From JBHELQ01 sp046262995 (GTDB lineage: Bacteria; Actinomycetota; Thermoleophilia; Solirubrobacterales; Thermoleophilaceae): a stretch of 14,573 nucleotides of DNA. How positions within the stretch are numbered: the stretch's first letter is position 1; each line of letters starts with the position of its first letter. The DNA is taken from positions 1-14,573 of the forward strand of contig JBHELQ010000083.1 in assembly GCA_046262995.1 (NCBI GenBank), read 5' to 3'. The notes under the pieces are model-generated. The model was given only the letters and a program-made list of their open reading frames with translations. It did no database searches and was not told where the DNA came from. Shown here one piece after another: positions 6,130 through 12,585 of this stretch. Made by a program: the position numbers and the translations under genes.

Positions 6130-7341
6130 TTAGCCCCCGGCGCTCCAGGCGAGCTCCCCGGTATCGCAGCCCGGACGCGTGCGGCGCCAGGTCCCCTCCG
6201 CGTGGCCCGCGTGCAGGAAGCGGCCCTGCACCTGGAGGCTCGAGCCGTCGGGCAATGATTCCCGCGTCGAAAAGCGGCCACTCCGGATGGGGATCGCGCG
6301 CGCGAGCGCGACGGGGCTGCCGCAGCCAAGCGACAGCGGCCCGTCGAAGGCCAGGGTGAGGCGGTCGCGCGGGAGGGTGAAGCGGAGCGCGTGGCCGCCC
6401 GTGTCCTCCCCGCTCCAGCGCCCGCTGAGCCGCCGCGGCCTGCCCGGGCGTGCGGACCAGCGCAGGCGCCCGCTGTCGCAGCCTCCGCCCCGGACCCGGA
6501 GCCAACCACGAGCACGCCCGCGGCGCAGGAAGCGTCCGTGCAGCTCGACGATCCGGCCGCCCTTCCTGCGCGTGATCCGGAAGCGCCCGCCGAAGCTGGC
6601 ACGGTCTCCGCGCCGCAGCGCGAAGCGCGGCGGGCGAGGCAGGCAGGAGCCGTCCGAGACGATCAGCGCGGAGCGAAGCGCACGGCCGCGCCGAAGCGAG
6701 AACGCCAGGGCGCCGCCGGCGCCGCTGCCGGTCCACGGCCCGCGCCGCGGGACCACCACCCGGAAGACGCGGCTGAACAGGCGGGTCAGGCCGCGTGCCC
6801 CTCCCGGCCCGAGGTGGATGCCGTCGGGCGCGAACCAGCCGCCGTGCCGGGCGCTGTAGCGCACCCAGTCGAGCACCAGGACGCGGCCCGGGTAGCGCCG
6901 GCCGGCCCTACGGACGACGGCGGCGTCCGAGCCCGAGCCGCCGCCCTCTTCGCGCGGGATGACCATCGCAAGGACGCGGTCCGGACCCACGATCCGGAGC
7001 GCGGAGCGGATCTCGCGCATCGTGATCTTCCAGTTCGTGCCGAGGGCGACCACGACGATCCGGGGGAGTCGGGAGGAGCGCATGATCCGCAGCCCCTCGC
7101 TCATCTGGCGGCAGCCGCGCACATCGACCCGGAAGCCGGCGGCGCTCAGCTCGTCGGGCGCCCCGAGGACCACCGAGTCGCCGATCACGAGCGGGGGCCG
7201 GCCCTCCCCGCGGTGCCGCTTGGCGCGGAAGACCTTGCGCCCGCCGCAGCCCGCGCTCGCGGGGGCGGCGAGCGCGCCCAGCACCGCCGCGGACGCGACG
7301 AGCACGACCACCGCCACGAACCCCCGGCGCCGCCCTGGCAT
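6130..7341 (-). CDS. Secreted SGNH-like protein with two tandem C-terminal beta modules
   Basis: A 403-residue exported protein. A signal peptide ends near residue 30 (Val/Ala core, PASA then GCGG). A compact SGNH domain follows (about 48-195): VIGDSVVLGA with Ser56, ALGTNWK with Asn103, and APDGIHLGPGGA with Asp173 and His176. It differs from the DUF459-type paralogues in length and lacks their CCG motif. The C-terminal half is two copies of a roughly 97-residue module (201-297 and 307-403). Each begins GxWxG and ends GCD(S/T)GxLxWSA, with a central GRF segment and GRFLxxGxAxG. The modules look like beta-sandwich units and may bind carbohydrate or polymer (inference). The start is the ATG at 7341; it has no clear Shine-Dalgarno. 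The gene is divergent from the MBOAT gene across 68 nt, suggesting shared control. Confidence 0.83.
   Translation of the reverse strand: MPGRRRGFVAVVVLVASAAVLGALAAPASAGCGGRKVFRAKRHRGEGRPPLVIGDSVVLGAPDELSAAGFRVDVRGCRQMSEGLRIMRSSRLPRIVVVALGTNWKITMREIRSALRIVGPDRVLAMVIPREEGGGSGSDAAVVRRAGRRYPGRVLVLDWVRYSARHGGWFAPDGIHLGPGGARGLTRLFSRVFRVVVPRRGPWTGSGAGGALAFSLRRGRALRSALIVSDGSCLPRPPRFALRRGDRASFGGRFRITRRKGGRIVELHGRFLRRGRARGWLRVRGGGCDSGRLRWSARPGRPRRLSGRWSGEDTGGHALRFTLPRDRLTLAFDGPLSLGCGSPVALARAIPIRSGRFSTRESLPDGSSLQVQGRFLHAGHAEGTWRRTRPGCDTGELAWSAGG
6133..6423 (-). repeat. Protein-level tandem repeat, copy 2 of SGNH C-terminal module
   Basis: Encodes residues 307-403. It starts GRWSGEDTGG, contains VQGRFLHAGHAEG and ends GCDTGELAWSA. 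It matches copy 1 in order and spacing of the conserved Gly, Phe, Cys and Trp residues. Confidence 0.75.
6451..6741 (-). repeat. Protein-level tandem repeat, copy 1 of SGNH C-terminal module
   Basis: Encodes residues 201-297. It starts GPWTGSGAGG, contains LHGRFLRRGRARG and ends GCDSGRLRWSA. The divergence from copy 2 is large, so the duplication is old. Confidence 0.75.
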
Positions 7342-7346
7342 CCGGC

Positions 7347-7352
7347 TACTCT
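7347..7352 (+). promoter_or_regulatory. Possible -10 element (TACTCT) for the MBOAT gene
   Basis: TACTCT lies in the 68-bp divergent gap and would give a leader of about 50 nt before the GTG at 7410. No good -35 is seen at the expected spacing. On the minus strand the same gap contains TTGACA (7357 down to 7352), but no matching -10 follows. Confidence 0.25.
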
Positions 7353-7365
7353 GTCAAACCCTTTC

Positions 7366-7393
7366 GGGACGGGAGCTCGTCGAATCTCGTCCC
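7366..7393 (+). promoter_or_regulatory. Leader hairpin upstream of the MBOAT gene
   Basis: GGGACGGGA (7366-7374) pairs with TCTCGTCCC (7385-7393) as a 9-bp stem with one G-U pair and a 10-nt loop. It ends 16 nt before the GTG start. The G-U pair forms only in RNA of the MBOAT orientation; the opposite strand would have an A-C mismatch. It could be a leader RNA element or a protein operator. Nothing in the sequence decides this. Confidence 0.4.
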
Positions 7394-7409
7394 CGAGCAG
7401 CTCAGCGGC

Positions 7410-8801
7410 GTGGTCTTTCCCTCTCTCGAGTTCGCGATCTTCTTCCCGATCGTGCTCACGCTCTCGTGGGCGCTGATGCCGCATCCGCGCCTGTGGAAGC
7501 CGTTCATCCTGCTGGCGAGCTACGTCTTCTACGCGGCAGCCAGCGTCAAGTACTGCGCGCTGCTCGCCGGGGTGGCGCTGGCGAACCAGGCGGGGGCGCA
7601 GCTCGTGCACCGCGCGTCGAGCGAACGGCGGCGCACGCTCATCACCGCCGCCACCGTCGTGGTCGACCTCGGCACCCTCGGGGTCTTCAAGTACTACGGG
7701 TTCTTCACCCAGCAGGTCTCGGACTTCCTGCACTCCATCGGCCTGGGCCTACCGCTTCCCCTCGTGAGCCTGGCGCTGCCGGTCGGGCTGAGCTTCTGGA
7801 CCTTCCAGGCCATCTCGTACGTGGTCGACGTCAAGCGCGGGATCATCGAGCCGGCCCCGACGCTGGACGTGATGCTCTATCTGAGCTTCTTCCCGCATGT
7901 GGTGGCCGGGCCGATCGTGCGGGCGCGGGAGTTCCTGCCCCAGCTCCGGAGCCCGCGTGATCCGCGCAACGTGGCCGTCGGCTCGGCGATGGTGTTGATC
8001 GCGCTCGGGCTCGTGAAGAAGGTGGCGATCGCGGACTACCTGGCGCGCACGGTCGTGGACCCCGTGTTCGGGGTCCCGCAGGCCTACCACGCCCCGGACG
8101 TGCTGCTGGCGGCCTACGCGTACGCCGCCCAGATCTACTGCGACTTCTCGGGCTACACCGACATCGCGATCGGCGCCGCGCTCCTGATGGGGGTCGTCTT
8201 CCCGCAGAACTTCAACAGCCCCTACCGGGCCACGAGCTTCCGCGACTTCTGGCGCCGCTGGCACATGACGCTCTCGCGCTACCTGCGCGACTTCCTCTAC
8301 ATCCCGCTCGGGGGCAACCGCGACGGGCGCCTGCGCACCGCGCGCAACCTGATGATCACCATGACGCTGGGCGGCCTCTGGCACGGAGCCGCCTGGGGCT
8401 TCGTGCTCTGGGGGGCGCTGCACGGGGCCGGGCTCGTGATCGAGCGCGTGCTGCGCGGACGCTTCGAAGCCCCGGCGTGGCTGCGCTGGGCCGCCGTCTT
8501 CAACCTCGTCGTCCTGGGGTGGATCCTGTTCCGGAGCCGTGACCTGAACCTGGCCGGCGACTTCCTCTCACGGCTCGCCGATCCAGGGCCCGCCACGCTC
8601 TGGTCGGCGCCCGCCGTGCTGGCGGTCGTCGGCGTGATCGGCTTCCAGCTGCTCCCGCCCCGCCCGCTGGAGGCCCTGCGGCTGCGTGTCGCGGAGCTCT
8701 CGCCCGCCGTGCTGGGAGTCGCGCTCGCGCTCGTGATAGCCGTTGTGGGGGCCACGGTGCCGAGTCAGGCCGTGCCACCGTTCATCTACTTCCAGTTCTG
8801 A
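7410..8801 (+). CDS. MBOAT-family membrane O-acyltransferase, AlgI-like
   Basis: A 463-residue polytopic membrane protein that would pass acyl (probably acetyl) groups from a cytoplasmic donor across the membrane for transfer to an extracytoplasmic acceptor. It has the hallmark AlgI/DltB-like sequences: an N-terminal VFPSLEF hydrophobic start, FKYYGFF (93-99), LPVGLSFWTFQAISYVVD (123-140), FFPHVVAGPIVR (160-171), YCDFSGYTDIAIG (243-255), and FRDFWRRWHMTLSRYLRDF (277-295). The catalytic His325 is in LGGLWHGAAWG and a second His338 in ALHG. The C-terminus ends PFIYFQF, typical of AlgI-family proteins. The GTG start at 7410 gives the family's usual N-terminus; the Shine-Dalgarno is weak. The next gene, an anchored SGNH protein, begins 9 nt after the stop with GAGGA overlapping the stop codon. 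The two almost certainly work as a pair. The acceptor polymer is unknown. Confidence 0.93.
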   Translation: MVFPSLEFAIFFPIVLTLSWALMPHPRLWKPFILLASYVFYAAASVKYCALLAGVALANQAGAQLVHRASSERRRTLITAATVVVDLGTLGVFKYYGFFTQQVSDFLHSIGLGLPLPLVSLALPVGLSFWTFQAISYVVDVKRGIIEPAPTLDVMLYLSFFPHVVAGPIVRAREFLPQLRSPRDPRNVAVGSAMVLIALGLVKKVAIADYLARTVVDPVFGVPQAYHAPDVLLAAYAYAAQIYCDFSGYTDIAIGAALLMGVVFPQNFNSPYRATSFRDFWRRWHMTLSRYLRDFLYIPLGGNRDGRLRTARNLMITMTLGGLWHGAAWGFVLWGALHGAGLVIERVLRGRFEAPAWLRWAAVFNLVVLGWILFRSRDLNLAGDFLSRLADPGPATLWSAPAVLAVVGVIGFQLLPPRPLEALRLRVAELSPAVLGVALALVIAVVGATVPSQAVPPFIYFQF

Positions 8802-8810
8802 GGATCGAAC

Positions 8811-9836
8811 ATGCCGACATTCCCCACAGGCGAGCAGCGCGTGCCCGAGCCCCCGCGGGGCCCGCGGCGGAGGGCGCGCGACGGCCTGCGGATGGTTGCC
8901 GTGGCGGTCCTGCTCCTGGTGCTCTTCGAGGGGACCTCATTGCGCTCGGCCGGCCAGGAGATGCAGCCCGGCTGGGAGCGGGACGTGGTGCTGGCCGTCG
9001 GCCGGCCCACCGCCTGGGTGGCCGACCGGCTCCCGTTCCACGAGCTGAGCGGCCACATGTTCGGCTGGATCGGAACGGAGCAGGGACTGGGACGAAGCGG
9101 CGGGTTCGACCAGCCGCTCCGGGCGGCCCGCGAGGGGCCGGTCCCGCCGGTGTCGCCGGACTCCTTCGACCCCGCGGACCTGGGGGGACGGCCAATCCGG
9201 CCCCGACCCCTGCGCACCGTGCTCGTGACCGGCGACTCGATGTCGATGCCGCTGGACGTGGAGGTCGCTCGCGGGCTGGCCGGGCGGAGCGGGGTCTGGG
9301 TCGTCCGCGACCCGCACCTGGGCACCGGGGTCTCGAAGAGCGGCTTCGTGGACTGGGGGAAGCTGTCGTCGGACCAGGTGCGCAGGAAGCACCCGGACGC
9401 CATCGTCGTGTTCATCGGCGCCAACGAGGGCTTTCCGATGCCGGGGGCGGGCGGGCGGCAGGTGAGCTGCTGCGGCCCCGACTGGGCGGCGGTCTACGCG
9501 TTCCGCGTGCGCCGGATGATGAACACCTACCGCCAGCGCGGCCAGGCGCGCGTCTACTGGCTGACCCTCCCCCTGCCGCGGCTCGCCAAGCGCCAGCAGA
9601 TCGCACACGCGGTCAATCAGGCGATCGAGGTCGCCTCGGTGCCCTACCGCTCGCAGGTGCGCGTGCTGGACATGGTCCCGCTGTTCACCCCGGGAGGCCG
9701 CTACCGCGACGCCATGACCGTGAGCGGGCGCAAGCAGATCGTGCGCGAGCCTGACGGCATCCACCTGAACGAGACCGGCTCACGGCTGGCGGCCGCGCGA
9801 GTGCTGGCCGGGATCAGCCGCGACTTCGGCCGCTAG
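8811..9836 (+). CDS. Membrane-anchored SGNH/DUF459-type protein, MBOAT partner
   Basis: A 341-residue protein: a short cytoplasmic Arg/Pro-rich N-terminus, one membrane segment at about 27-41, then an extracytoplasmic stalk (about 45-135) and an SGNH domain (about 136-341). Catalytic blocks are VTGDSMSM with Ser143, GTGVSKSGF (171-179), FIGANEGF with Asn205, and EPDGIHLNETG with Asp315 and His318. CCGPDW (220-225) is shared with the short paralogue at 5370. This topology (signal anchor plus external SGNH domain) resembles AlgJ/DltD-type partners of MBOAT proteins, which complete acyl transfer outside the cell; applying that role here is inference. The ATG has GAGGA 6 nt upstream, overlapping the MBOAT stop, which indicates tight translational linkage. 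Its TAG stop shares a CTAG palindrome with the stop of the convergent gene. Confidence 0.9.
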   Translation: MPTFPTGEQRVPEPPRGPRRRARDGLRMVAVAVLLLVLFEGTSLRSAGQEMQPGWERDVVLAVGRPTAWVADRLPFHELSGHMFGWIGTEQGLGRSGGFDQPLRAAREGPVPPVSPDSFDPADLGGRPIRPRPLRTVLVTGDSMSMPLDVEVARGLAGRSGVWVVRDPHLGTGVSKSGFVDWGKLSSDQVRRKHPDAIVVFIGANEGFPMPGAGGRQVSCCGPDWAAVYAFRVRRMMNTYRQRGQARVYWLTLPLPRLAKRQQIAHAVNQAIEVASVPYRSQVRVLDMVPLFTPGGRYRDAMTVSGRKQIVREPDGIHLNETGSRLAAARVLAGISRDFGR

Positions 9837-10237
9837 AGGTTCTGCGTGTAGTACCAGGCGATCTCGCGGCCGCTCTTGCGGCAGCGAACGTGGGCGTCGT
9901 AGGAGACGCCCGCCAGCTTGTTGTAGCGGTGCTCCCCGCAGCGGTAGTTGTAGATGCGGTGGTAGCAGCGGCCGTCCCGGCCGCCCTGCACGTGACGGCA
10001 GTGGTTGTAGGCCTTGATCACCTTGGGCGCGTTGCGGCAGCGCGTGCCGCTCACCCGCAGCTTGTAGGTGTAGGTGGCGCCCAGATGGCGCTGCCGGTAG
10101 GCGCTCAGGTGGCAAGCGTGTGCGGCCTGCGCCCTCGGACCGCCGGCGGTCGAGCCGCTGGCCGATGCCGTTAGCGGGACGGCGGCCAGTAGAGCCAGAG
10201 CGCACAGGAGCGCGCAGTTGCGGGCGGGGCGGCGCAT
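9833..10237 (-). CDS. Small secreted six-cysteine protein, function unknown
   Basis: A 134-residue protein I do not recognise. The N-terminus is a classic signal peptide: two Arg, a Leu/Ala core, cleavage likely near TASASG at about residue 27. The mature part has exactly six Cys (42, 67, 80, 91, 100, 119), so three disulfides are possible. It is rich in Tyr, His and Arg and basic overall. Notable segments are YTYKLRVSGTRC, HCRHVQGG, CYHRIYNYRCGE and a Trp/Tyr-rich end IAWYYTQNL. The start ATG at 10237 is fixed by a perfect AGGAGG 9 nt upstream (10252 down to 10247). A longer in-frame TTG start at 10309 would swallow the ribosome-binding site. A promoter-like sequence lies 43-72 nt upstream. 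It converges on the anchored SGNH gene with a 4-nt overlap at CTAG. Whether it belongs functionally to that locus is unknown. Confidence 0.8.
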   Translation of the reverse strand: MRRPARNCALLCALALLAAVPLTASASGSTAGGPRAQAAHACHLSAYRQRHLGATYTYKLRVSGTRCRNAPKVIKAYNHCRHVQGGRDGRCYHRIYNYRCGEHRYNKLAGVSYDAHVRCRKSGREIAWYYTQNL

Positions 10238-10279
10238 CAAGGAGATCCTCCTGCCTGAAGATGGTTCCGTTCGAGGCGC

Positions 10280-10309
10280 AGCATGCCACAGGGTCCGGCG
10301 CCGTGCCAA
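10280..10309 (-). promoter_or_regulatory. Possible promoter for the six-Cys secreted protein gene
   Basis: On the minus strand TTGGCA (10309 down to 10304), an 18-nt spacer and CATGCT (10285 down to 10280) preceded by TGG form an extended -10-like arrangement. It lies in the 103-bp gap after the ychF stop and upstream of the AGGAGG. The gap otherwise shows no recognisable element. Confidence 0.3.
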
Positions 10310-10340
10310 AGCCGCCGGGGGAGGGGTCCGCGTTCGTACA

Positions 10341-11426
10341 TCAGGCCTGGCTGAAGCGGAAGCTCACGACCTCGCCGTCCCGGATCTCGTAGTCGCGGCC
10401 CTCGGTGCGTAGCAGCGCGCGTTCGCGCGCGCCCGAATAGCCCCCGGCCGCGACGAGCTCGTCCCAGCCGATCACCTCCGCCGCCACGAACCCCCGCCGC
10501 ATGTCCTCGTGGACGCTGCCCGCCGCCTCGCGGGCGGGGGTGCCGCGGCGGATCGCGCGGGCGCGCGCCTCGGCGCCCTTGTGAGCGGTGAAGAAGCTGA
10601 CGAGCTCGAGCAGCGTGAACGCCTCCCGCACGACCACGGACAGCCCGAGCTCCGCGAGGCCCAGCTCGGCGCGCATGGCCCCCGCCTCGCCCGGGTCGAG
10701 CTCCGCCAGCTCGGCTTCGAGGCGCGCGCTGACGGCGACCGCCCGCGCGCCGCTTCGCCCCGCGTGCTCGACGAGCTCGGGCGGCGGCGCGGCGGGCGCG
10801 CCCTCGCCGACGTTGGCCACGTACAGCACCGGCTTCGCGGTCAGCGCCTGGAGCCGGGTGGGCGCTTCCGGGGCGTCCGGCGGAGGCGGGACCGAGCGCG
10901 CGGGCCGGCCCTCGCCGAGCGCCGAGACGAGCTCGCGCAGCCAGGCCTCCTCGGCCACGGCGTCGCTGTCGCCGGACTTCGCCTGGCGGGCCACCCGCTC
11001 GAGCCGGCGCTCGGCCTGCTCGAGGTCCGCGTAGAGCAGCTCGGTCTCCACCGCGTCGGAGTCGGCGACGGGGTCCACCCGCCCCTCCGGATGGGGCACC
11101 TGCTGGTCGTCGTGCGCCCTGACCACGTGCAGGATCGCGTCGGTCTCGCGGATGTTGGCCAGGAAGCGATTGCCCAGGCCCTCGCCCCGGTGGGCGCCGC
11201 GCGCCAGCCCGGCGATGTCCCGGAACTCGATCGTCTCCGGCACGACCGGCGCGGCCCCCACGACCTCGGCAACGGCCTCCAGGCGCTCGTCCGGGACCGC
11301 CACCACGGCCACGTTCGGATCGACCGTCGTGAACGGGTAGGGCGCGGCCTGCGCGCCCGCCCGCGTCAGGGCGTTGAAGAGCGACGACTTGCCGGCGTTC
11401 GGCAGGCCGACGATCCCGACCCTCAC
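10341..11426 (-). CDS. ychF: Redox-regulated ATPase/GTPase YchF (OLA1 family)
   Basis: A 361-residue cytosolic TRAFAC-class P-loop NTPase of the Obg-related YchF/OLA1 family, ribosome-associated and in most members ATP-preferring. Walker A is GLPNAGKSS (7-15), the G2 region PFTTVDPN (31-38) and G3 DIAG (70-73). The G4 position is NVGE (205-208), i.e. the NxxE form that replaces NKxD and underlies ATP preference in this family. A coiled-coil-like insert lies at about 125-170. The C-terminal TGS domain (about 275-360) has LLELVSFFTAHKG, GSVHEDMRRGFVAAEV and GEVVSFRF. The length is normal. The GTG start at 11426 overlaps the PAP2 stop as GTGA, so translation is coupled to the PAP2 gene. No ribosome-binding site is needed or obvious. 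Confidence 0.96.
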   Translation of the reverse strand: MRVGIVGLPNAGKSSLFNALTRAGAQAAPYPFTTVDPNVAVVAVPDERLEAVAEVVGAAPVVPETIEFRDIAGLARGAHRGEGLGNRFLANIRETDAILHVVRAHDDQQVPHPEGRVDPVADSDAVETELLYADLEQAERRLERVARQAKSGDSDAVAEEAWLRELVSALGEGRPARSVPPPPDAPEAPTRLQALTAKPVLYVANVGEGAPAAPPPELVEHAGRSGARAVAVSARLEAELAELDPGEAGAMRAELGLAELGLSVVVREAFTLLELVSFFTAHKGAEARARAIRRGTPAREAAGSVHEDMRRGFVAAEVIGWDELVAAGGYSGARERALLRTEGRDYEIRDGEVVSFRFSQA

Positions 11427-11908
11427 GGCACGAGGCGCGCGACCGCCCGGCCGAGGGCGGCGCCAGCGAGCGAGTCGGACGGCCAGTGGACCCCGAGATA
11501 GGGGCGCGTGAGCGCCACGGCCACCGCCGCGGCGTACACGGGCGGCCAGGGCAGCGCGGCGGACAGAGCGTCCGCCGCGGCGAACGAGGTCGCGGCGTGG
11601 GCGGACGGGTAGGAGCGCTCCGACAGCGTCGTGGCGAGCGGCGGCAGGCCCACCAGCACGGGGCGGCGGCGGCGGACCACGAGCTTGACCAGCTGGTTTG
11701 CGGCGTAGGCGGCCCCCGCGGCCCGCATCGCGCGCAGGTAGACCGCCCGCCGGTCCGCGTCCAGCACGGCGCCGGCGGCCGAGCCGACCTGCCAGCCCAG
11801 GCCATGCTCTCCCACCCTGGAGACCACCGCGGCGGCCCGCTCCAGGGCGGGGGGGTGCAGGCGAGTCCGGAGCAGGCGCAGCAGTGCCAGGTCGAGCGAG
11901 CGCAGCAC
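11423..11908 (-). CDS. PAP2-family membrane lipid phosphatase
   Basis: A 161-residue membrane protein of the PAP2 (type 2 phosphatidic acid phosphatase) family, dephosphorylating a lipid phosphate or pyrophosphate at the membrane. All three signature motifs are present: K75 to R82-P83 (KxxxxxxRP form, KLVVRRRRP), PSAH with His104, and TRPYLGVHWPSD with Arg135, His141 and Asp145, where Thr replaces the usual Ser of SRxxxxxHxxxD. Hydrophobic segments lie at about 60-75, 104-119, 122-134 and 146-159. The protein is short but complete in its catalytic core. The GTG start at 11908 is taken because it follows the previous stop by 17 nt; no Shine-Dalgarno is visible, so the start is uncertain. It overlaps ychF by 4 nt. 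An undecaprenyl or phosphatidyl substrate is plausible but not determined. Confidence 0.85.
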   Translation of the reverse strand: MLRSLDLALLRLLRTRLHPPALERAAAVVSRVGEHGLGWQVGSAAGAVLDADRRAVYLRAMRAAGAAYAANQLVKLVVRRRRPVLVGLPPLATTLSERSYPSAHAATSFAAADALSAALPWPPVYAAAVAVALTRPYLGVHWPSDSLAGAALGRAVARLVP

Positions 11909-11925
11909 GGGGCCGCGAGGGGGGC

Positions 11926-12144
11926 CTAGAAGCCGATCCGGTGCTCGTCCGTGTCCAGGCGGACGTACACGACCTGGGACAGGTCCAGTGAGACCTCGGA
12001 GTCCTCGGTCCTCAGGTCGAACCAGCGCTGCGCCTTCTCGTCGGCCAGGGCGTCGCGCAGGCCGCCGTAGGAGTCGGAGGCCACGCGCACGGCCAGCACC
12101 TGGCCGCCCTGAAAGCCGATGTCCACCCGCTTCATCTCGGCCAT
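11926..12144 (-). CDS. Small 72-residue protein, possibly DUF3107-like
   Basis: A 72-residue acidic soluble protein with no signal peptide. It begins with a VDIGFQGGQVLAV strand-like segment, has a middle acidic helix and ends DLSQVVYVRLDTDEHRIGF. The size and the ending (hydrophobic-Tyr-Val followed by Gly-Phe) recall the small actinobacterial DUF3107 proteins, but the match is from memory and weak. The ATG at 12144 overlaps the TGA of the epimerase gene by one base (TGATG), with GAGG a few bases upstream, so translational coupling is likely; a second in-frame ATG lies three codons in. Function unknown. Confidence 0.75.
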   Translation of the reverse strand: MAEMKRVDIGFQGGQVLAVRVASDSYGGLRDALADEKAQRWFDLRTEDSEVSLDLSQVVYVRLDTDEHRIGF

Positions 12145-12545
12145 CAGTGGGCCTCGACCAACTCGGTCAGGACGCCGCCGGTCGACTTGGGGTGGAGGAA
12201 GGCCACCCGGGTGCCGCGAATGCCGGTGCGCGGCTGCTCGTCGATCGGCTTGAGGCCGGCGTCGCGGGCGGCAGCCAGGGCGGCATCGATGTCGTCGGTC
12301 GCGTAGGCCACGTGGTGCATCCCCGGACCGTTGCGCTCCAGGAACTGCCCGACGGCGCTGTCCGGGCTGACAGGCCTCAAGAGCTCCACGTGCCCGTCCC
12401 CGATGCCGAGAAGCACGGCCTCGACGCCGAACTGCTCGACGGTCTCCCGGTGCTCGACGGGCATCCCCAGCCTGTCGCCGTAGAGGGCCACCGCCTCGTC
12501 GAGATCCTCGACCGCGACGCCGATGTGGTCGATGCGTCCAAGCAC
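12144..12545 (-). CDS. mce: Methylmalonyl-CoA epimerase
   Basis: A 133-residue cytosolic glyoxalase/VOC-fold metalloenzyme interconverting (R)- and (S)-methylmalonyl-CoA in the propionyl-CoA to succinyl-CoA pathway. The two beta-alpha-beta-beta-beta repeats are visible: RIDHIGVAVEDLDEA (4-18) and MHHVAYATDDIDAAL (76-90). Expected metal ligands are His7, Glu54 (HVELL), His77/78 and Glu128 (LTELVE). PKSTGGVLTEL (119-129) is characteristic of the epimerase group within the VOC superfamily. The length is normal. The GTG start at 12545 coincides with the family's N-terminus. There is no Shine-Dalgarno, but TAACCT lies 7 nt upstream. No mutase gene is in the window. The gene is followed directly by the 72-aa gene. 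Confidence 0.92.
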   Translation of the reverse strand: MLGRIDHIGVAVEDLDEAVALYGDRLGMPVEHRETVEQFGVEAVLLGIGDGHVELLRPVSPDSAVGQFLERNGPGMHHVAYATDDIDAALAAARDAGLKPIDEQPRTGIRGTRVAFLHPKSTGGVLTELVEAH

Positions 12546-12552
12546 GCGGAGC

Positions 12553-12558
12553 AGGTTA
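12553..12558 (-). promoter_or_regulatory. Possible leaderless promoter -10 (TAACCT) for mce
   Basis: TAACCT on the minus strand ends 7 nt before the GTG start, inside the 40-nt gap after the ftsH-like gene. Combined with the missing Shine-Dalgarno this suggests that a leaderless mce transcript starts here. No clear -35 is seen. Confidence 0.38.
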
Positions 12559-12585
12559 CCCGCTCGCGCGCCCGGTTCCCGGGGG

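Noticed and set aside
7352..7357. TTGACA on the minus strand as -35 of the tandem-module SGNH gene
   Set aside because: A -10 at the usual 16-18 nt spacing would fall inside the gene in GC-rich sequence with no TANNNT, so the promoter is not supported.
10238..10309. N-terminal extension of the six-Cys protein to a TTG start
   Set aside because: It would place the signal peptide 24 residues inside the protein and bury the perfect AGGAGG that serves the ATG at 10237.
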